Positions 36,508 to 45,860 of a stretch of 64,000 bases of DNA are shown in pieces; within the stretch, counting starts at the first letter, position 1, and each line of letters begins with the position of its first letter. The notes under the pieces were generated by a model, which was given only the letters and a program-made list of their open reading frames with translations, searched no databases and was not told where the DNA came from. The DNA lies in NCBI RefSeq assembly GCF_033366695.1, contig NZ_JAOBTQ010000001.1, positions 5,518,001 to 5,582,000 of the forward strand. The letters are read 5' to 3'. Position numbers and translations under genes: made by a program. This DNA is from Streptomyces sp. SCL15-4 (lineage in GTDB: Bacteria > Actinomycetota > Actinomycetes > Streptomycetales > Streptomycetaceae).

Positions 36508-39087
36508 TCAACGGCCGGCCGCGGCGTCACACTCCTGCGCGCGCAGCGCCCGCGCCAGGTCGTCCCGTGCCTCCAGCACCAGCCGCCGCAGCGCCGGCGC
36601 CGCGTCCTCGTGCGCCGCGAGCCACGCGTCCGTCGCCTCCAGCGTCTCCGGGCGGTCCTGCGAGGCCGGGAACAGACCCCGCACCACGTCCATGCCGATC
36701 TGGATCGACCGCTCCCGCCACACCCGCTCGATCGCCGCGAAGTACAGCTGCGCGTACGGCGCGGTCAGCTCCCGCTGCGACGGCTGGGCGAACCCCGCGA
36801 TCGTCGCCTCCACCAGCGCGTTCGACAGCGCGTCCGACTCCACCACCTGCGCCCACGCCTGCGCCTTGACCGCCGCCGACGGCCGCGCGGCAAGACAGCG
36901 CACCTGGTGCCGCTTGCCGGACGCCGTGTCGTCCCGGGCCAGCTCCGCCGCCAGCACCGACTCGTCGGCCGCGCCATGCGCCGCCAGCGGCTCCAGGAAC
37001 GCCCAGCGCAGCTCCTGGTCCACCTCCAGCCCCTCGATCTCCGTGGTGCCGTCCAGCAGGTCCGTCAGCAGTTTCAGATCCGGCTCCGCACTCGCCACGG
37101 CGGCGAAGAACCGCGCCCACGCCAGCTGCTGCTCGCTGCCCGGCGCGGCCGACCGCAGCTCACGCAGCGCCCCCTCGGCCAGCAGCTCACCGCCGGTCTC
37201 CCGCCAGGCCGGCGCCGCGTAGTGCGTCAGCGCCGAGTTCGCCCAGGCGTGCAGCATCTGCAGGACGCCGATGTCCGACTCGCGGCCCGCGAACCGCAGC
37301 ACCAGGCCGATGAACTCCCGCGCCGGCAGCAGCCCGTCCCGGGTCATGTTCCACAGCGCCGACCAGCACAGGGCACGCGCCAGCGGGTCCGTCAGCCCGC
37401 CCAGGTCCGTGCGCAGCGTCTCCAGCGAGGTCGCGTCGAAACGGATCTTGCAGTAGGTCAGGTCCTCGTCGTTGACCAGCACCAGCTCCGGCGCCTCCTG
37501 GCCCGCCAGCTCCGCCACGACCGTCCGCGGCTCGTGCACGTCCGTCTCCGCGTGCGCGTACCGCTGGAGCGTGCCCTCGGGCGTACGCCGGTACAGCCCC
37601 ACCACGATCCGGTGCGGACGCAGCTCCGGGTGCGACTCCGGGGCCTCCTGCACCACGGCCAGCTCGGCGATCCGGCCGCCCGTGGTGTCCAGCAGCACCT
37701 GCGGGGTCAGCGCGTTCACGCCCGCCGTCTGCAGCCACGACCGCGCCCACGCGCTCATGTCCCGGCCGCTCGTCTCGCCCAGCACCGACAGCAGGTCCCC
37801 GAGGCGCGTGTTGCCGTACGCGTGCCGCTTGAAGTAGCGCCGGGCGCCCTCCAGGAACGCGTCCCGGCCGACGTACGCCACCAGCTGCTTGAGCACCGAG
37901 GCGCCCTTGGCGTAGGTGATGCCGTCGAAGTTCAGCTTGGCGTCCTGCAGATCGCGGATGTCCGCCGTGATCGGGTGCGTGGAGGGCAGCTGGTCCGCGC
38001 GGTACGCCCACGCCTTGCGCCGGTTGGCGAAGGTGATCCAGGCGTTCTTGAAGCGGGTCGCGCCGACGTTGGCGAACGTGCCCATGAAGTCCGCGAAGGA
38101 CTCCTTCAGCCACAGGTCGTCCCACCACTCCATGGTGACCAGGTCGCCGAACCACATGTGCGCCATCTCGTGCAGGATGACGTTGGCCCGCGCCTCGTAC
38201 GACGCCTGCGTCACCTTGCCGCGGAAGACGTACTCCTCCCGGAACGTCACCAGGCCCGGGTTCTCCATCGCGCCCAGGTTGTACTCCGGCACGAACGCCT
38301 GGTCGTACTTCCCGAACGGGTACGGGTAGTCGAAGTGGTCGTGGAAGAAGTCCAAGCCCTGCTTGGTGACCAGGAAGACGTCGTCGGCGTCGAAGTACGG
38401 GGCGAGCGCCTTGCGGCACATCGCGCCGAGCGGGATCTCCAGCTTCGTGCCGTCCTCGAGGGTGCGGCTGTAGGAGTCCGTCACATAGTGGTACGGACCC
38501 GCCACCACACACGTGATGTACGTCGAGATCGGCTTCGTCTCCGCGAACCGCCACACGCCGTCCACGAGTTCACCGGCGCCGTTGCCCCACACCGTCCAGC
38601 CCTCCGGCGCCCGCACCTCGAACCGGTACGGCGCCTTCAGATCCGGCTGCTCGAAGTTCGCGAACACCCGGCGCGCGTCGGCCGGTTCGTACTGCGTGTA
38701 CAGATAGACTTCGCCGTCCTCCGGGTCGACGAAGCGGTGCATGCCCTCGCCGGTGCGCGAGTAGGCGCACTGCGCGTCCACCACCAGCTCGTTCTCCGCG
38801 GCCAGGTCCTCCAGCGCGATCCGCGAGCCGTCGAAGACCTCGCCCGGGTCCAGGTCCCGGCCGTTGAGCGAGACCGAGGTGACCCGCGGGGCGATCAGAT
38901 CGGCGAAGCTGGAGGCCCCGGGCTCGTTGCAGCGGAACCGCAGGGTGGTCACCGAACGGAACGTGCGCGGCTCGCCGTCCCCGTCGCCGACGGCGGACCG
39001 CAGGTCCAGGGACACGTCGTAACCGTCGACGGACAGCAGGGCGGCCCGCTCCCGGGCCTCGTCGCGGGACAGATTCTCACCGGGCAC
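36508..39087 (-). CDS. pepN: Aminopeptidase N, M1 family (second copy)
   Basis: 859 residues from GTG 39087, with GGGAG 8 nt upstream; a GTG 9 nt earlier overlaps that site. M1 motifs are intact: GAMENPGLVTFREEYVFRGK, zinc site HEMAHMWFGDLVTMEWWDDL and KESFADF in place of NESFA. The first residues (VPGENLSRDEARERAALLSV) match those of the copy at 20569 (VPGTNLTREEAQQRAELLTV), so the two are paralogues. The Asn-to-Lys change before the third zinc ligand may shift specificity. Expression is isolated from the next gene by the terminator at 36415. Confidence 0.92.
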   Translation of the reverse strand: MPGENLSRDEARERAALLSVDGYDVSLDLRSAVGDGDGEPRTFRSVTTLRFRCNEPGASSFADLIAPRVTSVSLNGRDLDPGEVFDGSRIALEDLAAENELVVDAQCAYSRTGEGMHRFVDPEDGEVYLYTQYEPADARRVFANFEQPDLKAPYRFEVRAPEGWTVWGNGAGELVDGVWRFAETKPISTYITCVVAGPYHYVTDSYSRTLEDGTKLEIPLGAMCRKALAPYFDADDVFLVTKQGLDFFHDHFDYPYPFGKYDQAFVPEYNLGAMENPGLVTFREEYVFRGKVTQASYEARANVILHEMAHMWFGDLVTMEWWDDLWLKESFADFMGTFANVGATRFKNAWITFANRRKAWAYRADQLPSTHPITADIRDLQDAKLNFDGITYAKGASVLKQLVAYVGRDAFLEGARRYFKRHAYGNTRLGDLLSVLGETSGRDMSAWARSWLQTAGVNALTPQVLLDTTGGRIAELAVVQEAPESHPELRPHRIVVGLYRRTPEGTLQRYAHAETDVHEPRTVVAELAGQEAPELVLVNDEDLTYCKIRFDATSLETLRTDLGGLTDPLARALCWSALWNMTRDGLLPAREFIGLVLRFAGRESDIGVLQMLHAWANSALTHYAAPAWRETGGELLAEGALRELRSAAPGSEQQLAWARFFAAVASAEPDLKLLTDLLDGTTEIEGLEVDQELRWAFLEPLAAHGAADESVLAAELARDDTASGKRHQVRCLAARPSAAVKAQAWAQVVESDALSNALVEATIAGFAQPSQRELTAPYAQLYFAAIERVWRERSIQIGMDVVRGLFPASQDRPETLEATDAWLAAHEDAAPALRRLVLEARDDLARALRAQECDAAAGR

Positions 39088-39229
39088 GGACGGCACTCCC
39101 TCGTGATCGCTTGATGAGCGGCTGGAACAGGACCGATCCTGCCATGCGCTCCTGACGGCGGACAGCGGGGAATGCCGGTGGCGATGACCTCGTTGACCGG
39201 GGAAACGCACGTTCTCGCCAAGGAGCGCC

Positions 39230-39892
39230 ATGTCCGACACCGCCACCGCGTCCGGCAAGACCCCTGTCGACTTCTGGTTCGACCCGCTCTGCCCGTGGGC
39301 CTGGATGACCTCGCGCTGGGTGCTGGAGGTGGAGAAGCTCCGCGACATCGAGGTCCGCTGGCACGTCATGAGCCTCGCGGTCCTCAACGAGGACAAGCTG
39401 GACGAGCTGCCCGAGGACTACCGCGAGCTGCTGACCACCAAGGCGTGGCCGGCCGTCCGCGTGGTCACCGCGGCCTGGCAGAAGCACGGCGAGGACGTCG
39501 TCGGCCCGCTCTACACCGCGCTCGGCACCCGCATCCACAACCACGGCGAGGGCGCGACCCTGGAGGCCATCACGGGCGCGCTCGCCGACGTCGGCCTGCC
39601 CGCCGAACTGATCGACTACGCCGGCCAGGACGACTTCGAGTTCGAGGCCGAGCTGCGCGCCTCCCACAAGGAGGGCATCGAGAAGGTCGGCCAGGACGTC
39701 GGCACGCCGGTCATCGCGCTGCCGGGCCCCGACGGCGAGCAGATCGCCTTCTTCGGCCCCGTCGTCACCCCGGCCCCCCAGGGCGAGCAGGCGGCCCGCC
39801 TGTGGGACGGCACGGTGGCGGTGGCCTCGGTGCCGGGCTTCTACGAGATCAAGCGGACCCGGACGGCGGGGCCCGACTTCAGCAATCTGTGA
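39230..39892 (+). CDS. DsbA-like thioredoxin-fold protein (mycothiol-dependent Rv2466c family)
   Basis: 220 residues from ATG 39230 behind AAGGAG. The active-site region is VDFWFDPLCPWAWMTSRWVL, where Rv2466c of M. tuberculosis has CPWC. Here the second Cys is Ala, leaving a single nucleophilic Cys at 21. The helical insertion and closing strand VGTPVIALPGPDGEQIAFFG are typical of the DsbA/FrnE fold. Rv2466c is a mycothiol-dependent nitroreductase. A one-Cys version would use mycothiol to resolve, which is inference. No signal peptide, so cytoplasmic. Confidence 0.85.
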   Translation: MSDTATASGKTPVDFWFDPLCPWAWMTSRWVLEVEKLRDIEVRWHVMSLAVLNEDKLDELPEDYRELLTTKAWPAVRVVTAAWQKHGEDVVGPLYTALGTRIHNHGEGATLEAITGALADVGLPAELIDYAGQDDFEFEAELRASHKEGIEKVGQDVGTPVIALPGPDGEQIAFFGPVVTPAPQGEQAARLWDGTVAVASVPGFYEIKRTRTAGPDFSNL

Positions 39893-39912
39893 CCCTCTGC
39901 CGAGGGAAAGGA

Positions 39913-39947
39913 AGGACCCCCGCGAGTCACGTCCTCACGGGGGTCCT
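39913..39947. terminator. Bidirectional terminator between the DsbA-like gene and sodF
   Basis: AGGACCCCCG pairs with CGGGGGTCCT (10 bp) around 15 nt, followed by CTTTC on the + strand. The genes converge on it. Confidence 0.75.
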
Positions 39948-40018
39948 CTTTCATCCGCCTGCCGCCGTGAAGGGTGAGAAGACGATCACGAGGCAGGACG
40001 ACCGGGGCGCCCGGGTGG

Positions 40019-40666
40019 TCAGGGCGCGAGCAGCAGCACGTCGGCGCGGGACTTGGCGGCCTCGTAGCGGCGGGCCACGTCCTGCCAGTTGACGACCTGC
40101 CACATGGCCTCGATGAAGTCGACCTTCTGGTTCTTGTACTGGAGGTAGAAGGCGTGCTCCCAGGCGTCGAAGACCAGGATCGGGGTGGAGCCCTGGCCGA
40201 CGTTGCCCTGGTGGTCGTAGACCTGCTCCACGACCAGGCGCCCGCTGAGCGGCTCGTAGGCGAGCACGCCCCAGCCCGAGCCCTGGGTGGTGGCCGCGGC
40301 CTTGGACAGCTGGGCCTTGAAGCCGGCGAAGGAGCCGAAGGACTCCTTGATCGCCTCGGCCAGTTCGCCGACGCCGTCCTGCGCCAGGGGCTCGCCGCCG
40401 CCGTCCTTCGGGCCGGTCATGTTCTGCCAGTAGATCGAGTGCAGGATGTGCCCGGAGAGGTGGAAGGCCAGGTTCTTCTCCAGGCCGTTGACCGACCCCC
40501 ACGACTCCTTGTCCCGCGCCTCGGCCAGCTGCTCCAGCGTGTCGTTGGCGCCCTTCACATAGGCCGCGTGGTGCTTGTCGTGGTGCAGCTCGATGATCTC
40601 CGGGCTGATGACCGGGGCGAGCGCCGCGTAGTCGTACGGCAGCTCGGGCAGCGTGTAGACGGGCAT
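40019..40666 (-). CDS. sodF: Superoxide dismutase, iron type
   Basis: 215 residues from ATG 40666, with GGAGGGGATC upstream. It converts superoxide to oxygen and hydrogen peroxide. Metal ligands are His28 ([20 protein letters not shown]), His76 ([16 protein letters not shown]) and the Asp and His of [15 protein letters not shown]. Streptomyces have a nickel enzyme (SodN) and an iron enzyme (SodF). The latter is repressed by the nickel sensor Nur, and a Nur box lies directly upstream. The iron assignment relies on that context. Confidence 0.93.
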   Translation of the reverse strand: MPVYTLPELPYDYAALAPVISPEIIELHHDKHHAAYVKGANDTLEQLAEARDKESWGSVNGLEKNLAFHLSGHILHSIYWQNMTGPKDGGGEPLAQDGVGELAEAIKESFGSFAGFKAQLSKAAATTQGSGWGVLAYEPLSGRLVVEQVYDHQGNVGQGSTPILVFDAWEHAFYLQYKNQKVDFIEAMWQVVNWQDVARRYEAAKSRADVLLLAP

Positions 40667-40689
40667 GGGTGATCCCCTCCGGAACCTTA

Positions 40690-40706
40690 TTGCAAGTCTC
40701 TTGCAA
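40690..40706. promoter_or_regulatory. Nur box of sodF
   Basis: TTGCAAGTCTCTTGCAA, that is TTGCAA-N5-TTGCAA, lies 24 nt before the sodF start. This is the motif reported for Nur, the Fur-family nickel regulator that shuts off sodF when nickel is plentiful. Confidence 0.85.
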
Positions 40707-40741
40707 CTACACGCTAGCAACAACTGCATCAGAGCAACAGG

Positions 40742-40773
40742 AAGGCCCCCACGTGTTCGTCCGTGGGGGCCTT
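40742..40773. terminator. Terminator after the amino-acid permease
   Basis: A perfect 12-bp stem AAGGCCCCCACG / CGTGGGGGCCTT with an 8-nt loop lies 24 nt past the permease stop and just upstream of the sodF promoter, insulating it. Confidence 0.75.
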
Positions 40774-40797
40774 GCCGGTACGCGGTGCAGGGGCTTT

Positions 40798-42180
40798 TCA
40801 GGCCCTGGCGCGCAGCCGCTGCCAGACGTAGCCGACCGCGGCCAGGAAGAGGGCCATGCCGCCCGAGGAGTACAGCTGGGTCCGGGTGTCCGGCTCGCGC
40901 CACATCAGCACGAAGATCGCGGCCATGCCGGCCAGCGCCACCCAGGTCAGCCAGGGGAACATCCACATGCGCACGACCAGCCGCTCGGGGGCCTCGCGCT
41001 CGATCCGGCGGCGCAGCAGCAGCTGGGAGACGGCGATGAAGATCCAGACGATCAGGATCACCGCGCCGATCATGTTCAGCAGCCACTTGAAGATGTCGTC
41101 CGGCCGCCAGTAGCTGAGCAGCACGCAGACGAAGCCCAGCACGCTGGAGGTGACCACCGCGATCCGCGGCACCCCGCCGGACAGCCGCGCCAGCACCTTC
41201 GGGCCCAGACCGCGCTCGACCAGCGAGAAGCCGATGCGCGAGGCGCCGTAGATATTGGCGTTCATGGCGGAGAGGAGGGCGACCAGGATGACCACGTTCA
41301 TCAGCTGGCTCGCACCGGGGATGCCCAGGTGCTCGAGCGTGGCGATGTACGGGCCCTTCGCCGTGACCTCCTCGGAGTCCCACGGCACCAGGGTGACGGC
41401 GACCGCCATCGAGCCGATGTAGAACACCGCGATGCGCCACATCGCCGTACGCACGGCCGACGCCACGCCCCGCACCGGGTCCCGGGACTCGGCCGCCGCG
41501 ATGGTGACCGTCTCCAGGCCGCCGTAGGCGAACACCGAGGCGAGCAGGCCGATCACCAGGCCGTCGCCGCCGTTCGGCATGAAGTCGCTGAGGTGGGAGG
41601 TGCCGGGCGCGTCCGTGCCCGGCAGCACGCCCGCGATGGCCAGCACGCCGAGGATCAGGAACAGGCTGATCGCGCCGACCTTCAGCGCCGCGAACCAGAA
41701 CTCGAACTCGCCGAAGTTCTTCACCGCGGCCAGGTTCGTCCCGCAGAACACCACCATGAACAGGGCCACCCACATCCACTGCGGAGTGCCCGGCAGCCAG
41801 CCCTGCACGATCTTCGCCGCGCCGATGCCCTCCAGGCCCACCGCCGTACACAGCAGCACCCAGAACGACCAGCCCGCCGCGAAGCCCGCCCACGGGCCGA
41901 TCGCCCGTTCGGCGTGCGCGGAGAAGGAGCCCGACGAGGGGTAGGCGGCCGACATCTCGCCGAGCATCCGCATCACCAGCATCACCAGCACCCCGGAGAG
42001 GGCGTAGGCGAGCACGATGGACGGACCGGCGGCGGCGATGCCCGCGCCGGAGCCGACGAAGAGGCCCGCGCCGATCACCCCGCCCAGGGCGATCATCGAA
42101 AGATGGCGCTGCTTGAGACCCTGGGAGAGGGAGCCGTCCACCGGTGGTGGCGGCGTCTGGGTGGTCGTGCTGTTCGGCAT
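40798..42180 (-). CDS. Amino-acid permease, APC superfamily (AAT type)
   Basis: 460 residues from ATG 42180 behind GGGGGAG, with 12 predicted helices. The amino-acid-binding start of helix 1 is [20 protein letters not shown], followed by [20 protein letters not shown] and [20 protein letters not shown]. These are hallmarks of the GabP/AroP/ProY group of proton-coupled importers. Substrate cannot be told. It is clearly related to the permease at 43278-44693, with bioY lying between the two. Confidence 0.9.
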   Translation of the reverse strand: MPNSTTTQTPPPPVDGSLSQGLKQRHLSMIALGGVIGAGLFVGSGAGIAAAGPSIVLAYALSGVLVMLVMRMLGEMSAAYPSSGSFSAHAERAIGPWAGFAAGWSFWVLLCTAVGLEGIGAAKIVQGWLPGTPQWMWVALFMVVFCGTNLAAVKNFGEFEFWFAALKVGAISLFLILGVLAIAGVLPGTDAPGTSHLSDFMPNGGDGLVIGLLASVFAYGGLETVTIAAAESRDPVRGVASAVRTAMWRIAVFYIGSMAVAVTLVPWDSEEVTAKGPYIATLEHLGIPGASQLMNVVILVALLSAMNANIYGASRIGFSLVERGLGPKVLARLSGGVPRIAVVTSSVLGFVCVLLSYWRPDDIFKWLLNMIGAVILIVWIFIAVSQLLLRRRIEREAPERLVVRMWMFPWLTWVALAGMAAIFVLMWREPDTRTQLYSSGGMALFLAAVGYVWQRLRARA

Positions 42181-42581
42181 GGGTGCTGCTCTCCCCCGTG
42201 CAATGGGCGGGCAAAAGTCCCGCCAGTCTCCGCGTCCCGTCCGCTCAGGCGAAGGGCGTGACCACTATCCGGACACCTCTGGTGCGCAGGGTTAATCTAC
42301 GGTTACGGCGACGAGCGTGACCAGAGGTCGTACGCGACTCGCAATTCCTTTGGCGGGATTCCACAGTCGGGCCGCCCGTCAGGCCCACACCGACCGCGTG
42401 GCGGAAACGTCTCCGCCTCAGTGATCAGTCTCACGCCCGGACCGGTGTAACCGAGTGTCTTTGTCCGGAGCCCACCAAGCCGCCGTTCCGGCCTTTGTCG
42501 AGCGCTGACGGTGATCGTGACGAGCCCGCCGGTATAGCGTCACGGTGTCCCGACGTGTCCACACCATCCCGTGGAGTCCCC
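42181..42581. other. Intergenic region between divergent permease and bioY
   Basis: 401 nt. A likely -10 box TATAGC lies at 42533-42538, pointing at bioY, with the ribosome binding site GTGGAG at 42571-42576. The part nearest the permease (42290-42350) is more AT-rich and may hold its promoter. I see no riboswitch-like structure. Confidence 0.4.
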
Positions 42582-43163
42582 ATGAGCACCGCCACCGCCA
42601 CCGCCCGCCCCGGAGCAGTCCTCGCCGACCTGCTCCCGGCCTCCCGCGTCCGCGACGCCGCCCTCGTGCTCGGCGGCGCCGCGCTCACCGGCCTCGCGGC
42701 CCAGCTGTCGGTGCCGGTGCCCGGCTCCCCGGTGCCGGTGACCGGCCAGACCTTCGCCGCGCTGCTCGTCGGCACCGCCCTCGGCGCCCGCCGCGGCTTC
42801 CTCTCCCTCGCCCTGTACGCGGTCGCCGGCCTGGCGGGCGTGCCGTGGTTCGCCGACGGCAAGGCCGGCACCGGTCTGGTCTCCTTCGGCTACGTCCTCG
42901 GCATGCTCCTGGCCTCCGCCGTCGTCGGCGCCCTGGCCCGGCGCGGCGCCGACCGCTCCCCGCTGCGCATGGCCGGCGCGATGGTCCTCGGCGAGGCCGT
43001 CATCTACGCCGTCGGCGTGCCCTACCTGGCCCTGGCGGCCCACCTGTCCGCCTCCCAGGCGATCGCGGCCGGCCTCACGCCGTTCCTGATCGGGGACGCC
43101 CTCAAGGCCGCCCTGGCCATGGGCGCGCTGCCCGCCGCCTGGAAGTTCGCCGGCAAGCGCTAG
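42582..43163 (+). CDS. bioY: Biotin transporter, BioY family
   Basis: 193 residues from ATG 42582. BioY features are LAAQLSVPVPGSPVPVTGQT, FAALLVGTALGARRGFLSLA and YAVAGLAGVPWFADGKAG, followed by GYVLGMLLASAVVGALARRG. Six membrane helices are predicted. It is the substrate-binding S component of an ECF transporter. No BioM/BioN genes are adjacent, so it works alone or with shared ECF subunits. It is monocistronic, ending in a long stem-loop. Confidence 0.9.
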   Translation: MSTATATARPGAVLADLLPASRVRDAALVLGGAALTGLAAQLSVPVPGSPVPVTGQTFAALLVGTALGARRGFLSLALYAVAGLAGVPWFADGKAGTGLVSFGYVLGMLLASAVVGALARRGADRSPLRMAGAMVLGEAVIYAVGVPYLALAAHLSASQAIAAGLTPFLIGDALKAALAMGALPAAWKFAGKR

Positions 43164-43176
43164 GCCGGCGACGGCG

Positions 43177-43221
43177 GAGGCTCGCCAGGGTCGGGATCAC
43201 TCCACGACCCTGGCGAGCCTC
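43177..43221 (+). terminator. Terminator after bioY
   Basis: A 17-bp perfect stem starts GAGGCTCGCCAGGGTCG, has an 11-nt loop, and is followed by TTCCTTATTTAT. It is one of the best intrinsic terminators in the window. Confidence 0.88.
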
Positions 43222-43236
43222 TTCCTTATTTATGGG

Positions 43237-43267
43237 GGATGTCTCCGGAGGTGTGCGGGAGACATCC
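43237..43267 (-). terminator. Terminator after the second amino-acid permease
   Basis: GGATGTCTCC pairs with GGAGACATCC (10 bp, 11-nt loop) directly past the leftward permease stop. Together with the bioY hairpin it makes a back-to-back terminator pair. Confidence 0.7.
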
Positions 43268-43277
43268 TCGAGGCGGG

Positions 43278-44693
43278 TCAGCCGACGGACACCTTGTCCG
43301 GATTCTCGGCCGCGGGCGCCGGACGGGCCGCCGCCAGCCGCTGCCTGACCACCGCGATCACCAGCACGACCGCCGCGACCAGCAGCGACAGCAGCACGGT
43401 CTCGCGGCCGTCGTGCTCGGTGTCGAAGAGCATGTAGACCAGCACGCCCACGATCAGCGTCGCCGTCGCCCAGGTCAGGTACGGGTACAGCCACATCTTC
43501 ACGACCAGCTTCTCCGGCGCCTCGCGCTGGAGGATCTTCCGCATCCGCAGCTGCGAGAAGCAGATGACCAGCCACACGAACAGCGCCACCGCGCCGGAGG
43601 AGTTGACCAGGAAGAGGAAGATCGTGTCCGGGGACAGGTAGTTGAAGAAGACGGCGACGAAACCGAACACGACCGACGCGAGGATCGCGGTCCTCGGCAC
43701 GCCGCGGCTGTTGACCCGCGCGAACGCCTTCGGCGCGTCACCGCGCTCGCCGAGCGAGAAGGCCATCCGGGACGCCGTGTACAGGCCGGAGTTCAGACAG
43801 GACAGCACCGAGGTCAGGACGATGACGTTCATGATCTCGCCGGCGTGGGCGATGCCCAGGGAGTTCAGCGCGGCGACGTAGGAGCCGTCCTTCGCGATGG
43901 ACGCGTCGTCCCACGGCAGCAGCGAGACCACGACCAGGATCGAGCCCAGGTAGAAGACACCGATGCGCCAGATGATGCTGTTGGTGGACTTGGTGACGGC
44001 CTGCTGCGGGTTCTCGGACTCGCCGGCCGCCAGCGTGGCGATCTCGCTGCCCATGAAGGAGAACACGACCAGCAGCACACCGGTGAGGATCGCGCCCGGA
44101 CCGTGCGGCAGGAATCCGCCGTGCGAGGTGAGGTTGCCGAAGGACGCCTTCTCGGCGTCCACGCCCGGCAGCACGCCGAACACGGCGAGCAGACCGATGA
44201 CGACGAACGCGCCGATCGCCACGACCTTGATGCCGGCGAACCAGAACTCGAACTCGCCGTAGGAGCCGACGGAGACGAGGTTGGTCGCGGTCAGCACGAT
44301 CATCACGATCAGTGCCCAGCCCCACTGCGGGACGGCCGGGACCCAGCCTTCGAGGATCTTCGCGCCGGCGGTCGCCTCGACCGCGAGGACGACGACCCAG
44401 AAGAACCAGTACAGCCAGCCGATGGAGAAACCGGCCCAGCGGCCGAGCGCGCGGTCGGCGTGCGCGGAGAAGGAGCCGGAGGTGGGGTTGGCGGCGGACA
44501 TCTCGCCGAGCATCCGCATCACGAGGACGACGAGCGTGCCGACGAGGGCGTACGACAGGAGGATGCCGGGTCCCGCGGTGGCGATACCCGTGCTGGAACC
44601 GACGAAGAGGCCGGCTCCGATGACACCACCGATCGCGATCATCGACAGGTGGCGGTTCTTGAGTCCTGCTTGGAGGCCCGAACCAGGGGTCAT
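43278..44693 (-). CDS. Amino-acid permease, APC superfamily (AAT type)
   Basis: 471 residues from ATG 44693 behind AAAGGA, with 12 predicted helices. It shares motifs with the neighbour at 40798: [40 protein letters not shown] and [20 protein letters not shown]. The two look like old paralogues separated by bioY, which is transcribed the other way. A C-terminal cytoplasmic tail (RQRLAAARPAPAAENPDKV) is longer than in the neighbour. The substrate is probably a neutral, aromatic or GABA-like amino acid. Confidence 0.9.
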   Translation of the reverse strand: MTPGSGLQAGLKNRHLSMIAIGGVIGAGLFVGSSTGIATAGPGILLSYALVGTLVVLVMRMLGEMSAANPTSGSFSAHADRALGRWAGFSIGWLYWFFWVVVLAVEATAGAKILEGWVPAVPQWGWALIVMIVLTATNLVSVGSYGEFEFWFAGIKVVAIGAFVVIGLLAVFGVLPGVDAEKASFGNLTSHGGFLPHGPGAILTGVLLVVFSFMGSEIATLAAGESENPQQAVTKSTNSIIWRIGVFYLGSILVVVSLLPWDDASIAKDGSYVAALNSLGIAHAGEIMNVIVLTSVLSCLNSGLYTASRMAFSLGERGDAPKAFARVNSRGVPRTAILASVVFGFVAVFFNYLSPDTIFLFLVNSSGAVALFVWLVICFSQLRMRKILQREAPEKLVVKMWLYPYLTWATATLIVGVLVYMLFDTEHDGRETVLLSLLVAAVVLVIAVVRQRLAAARPAPAAENPDKVSVG

Positions 44694-44908
44694 GGACGGA
44701 ATTCCTTTGCGCCAGGTGGAGCTGCCCGTACGAGCGGTGTACGAGTCGGTCCAGTGAATCCGAGGCGAACAGAATCGGGAACCTCCGAATCCGTATCGTT
44801 ACCTATGGTTCCCTTGAGGATCTATGGCATGTCTCACACGTTTCCGGGCCGTCGGGCCGCCGAGACCCTGGGGCTGCTGCCCCGGTACGGGCGTGTCACA
44901 CTCGTTGC

Positions 44909-45394
44909 ATGCGCGTGTATCTCGGCTCCGACCATGCGGGCTACGAACTCAAGAATCACCTCGTCGAGTGGCTGAAGGCCGCCGGCCACGAGCCCGTCGA
45001 CTGCGGGCCGCACATCTACGACGCCCAGGACGACTATCCGCCCTTCTGCCTGCGTGCCGCGGAGCGGACGGCCGCGGACGCCGACGCCCTCGGCATCGTG
45101 ATCGGCGGTTCCGGCAACGGCGAGCAGATCGCCGCGAACAAGGTCAAGGGCGTGCGGGCGGCGCTGGCCTGGAGCGAGGAGACGGCGGCGCTCGGCCGGC
45201 AGCACAACAACGCCAACGTGGTGGCCGTGGGTGCGCGCATGCACAGCACCGAGGAGGCGACCAAGTTCGTCGAGGTCTTCCTCGCCACCCCGTTCTCCGG
45301 GGACGAGCGGCACGAGCGGCGGATCGAGATGCTGGCGCGGTACGAGACGACGGGCGACCTGCCGCCGATCCCGGCCCACCACCCGCAGAGCTGA
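44909..45394 (+). CDS. rpiB: Ribose-5-phosphate isomerase B
   Basis: 161 residues from ATG 44909. It interconverts ribose-5-phosphate and ribulose-5-phosphate in the pentose phosphate pathway. Key regions are the N-terminal MRVYLGSDHAGYELKNHL, the anion loop GIVIGGSGNGEQIAANKVKG (the actinobacterial variant without the base Cys of the E. coli enzyme) and RQHNNANVVAVGARMHS. No clear ribosome binding site is seen; CACACT ends 6 nt before the ATG, so translation may be leaderless. Confidence 0.92.
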   Translation: MRVYLGSDHAGYELKNHLVEWLKAAGHEPVDCGPHIYDAQDDYPPFCLRAAERTAADADALGIVIGGSGNGEQIAANKVKGVRAALAWSEETAALGRQHNNANVVAVGARMHSTEEATKFVEVFLATPFSGDERHERRIEMLARYETTGDLPPIPAHHPQS

Positions 45395-45860
45395 CCCGAC
45401 CTGGTCCGGCCCGGCTACGGCCCCCGGACCGGGGCCTCGCCCGTCCGCCCGTCCGTCTCGGCCGGCGGGCAGTCCCTCGGACTCCCGGTTTCGTCCGCCC
45501 GCTGTCCGTCTCGGCCTTGCCGCCGGCCATGTGCCGGCAGGCCGGACCCTCGGGGGTCCGTCCCGGGGCTCCGGGGTTCGTCCACCCGCTCGTCCGTTCC
45601 GGTCGGTACGCCGGGCCCTCGGGGGTTCCCGGCCCCGGGCCCTCGGGCCTTGTCCGCGCGCCCGTCCGTCTCGGCCGGCCGGTGAGGCCAGGCCCTCGGA
45701 GGGGCTCCGCCCCGGGCTCCGGTTCATCCGCCCGCCGGACTCGGTCCGGCCGGAAGGCCGGGACGCCTCCGGACCGACCCGCCCGATGCCCTCCGCCTCC
45801 CGGCCCGGGAGCCGCGCCGGACCCCCGCCCCTCGGGCTACGCAGGAAAGGACACCCCGCC
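45395..45860 (+). repeat. Gap with about five degenerate direct repeats
   Basis: 466 nt between rpiB and the glycosylase gene. A unit built around GTCCGTCTCGGCC and GGCCCTCGGGGGT recurs about every 60-120 nt with drift (visible near 45450, 45505, 45590, 45665 and 45745). All strands are open by base composition, but no start with a ribosome binding site or plausible protein is seen. The last 17 nt hold the GGAAAGGA site for the next gene. Confidence 0.6.

Noticed and set aside
35380..39114. A 1244-codon open frame on the + strand over the second pepN
   Set aside because: It mirrors the codon pattern of the pepN strand and has no recognisable domain or ribosome binding site.
45395..45860. Possible coding region between rpiB and the glycosylase gene
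   Set aside because: An open frame reads into the glycosylase gene, but the glycosylase must start at VPEGH for its catalytic Pro2, so the upstream part is not translated with it.
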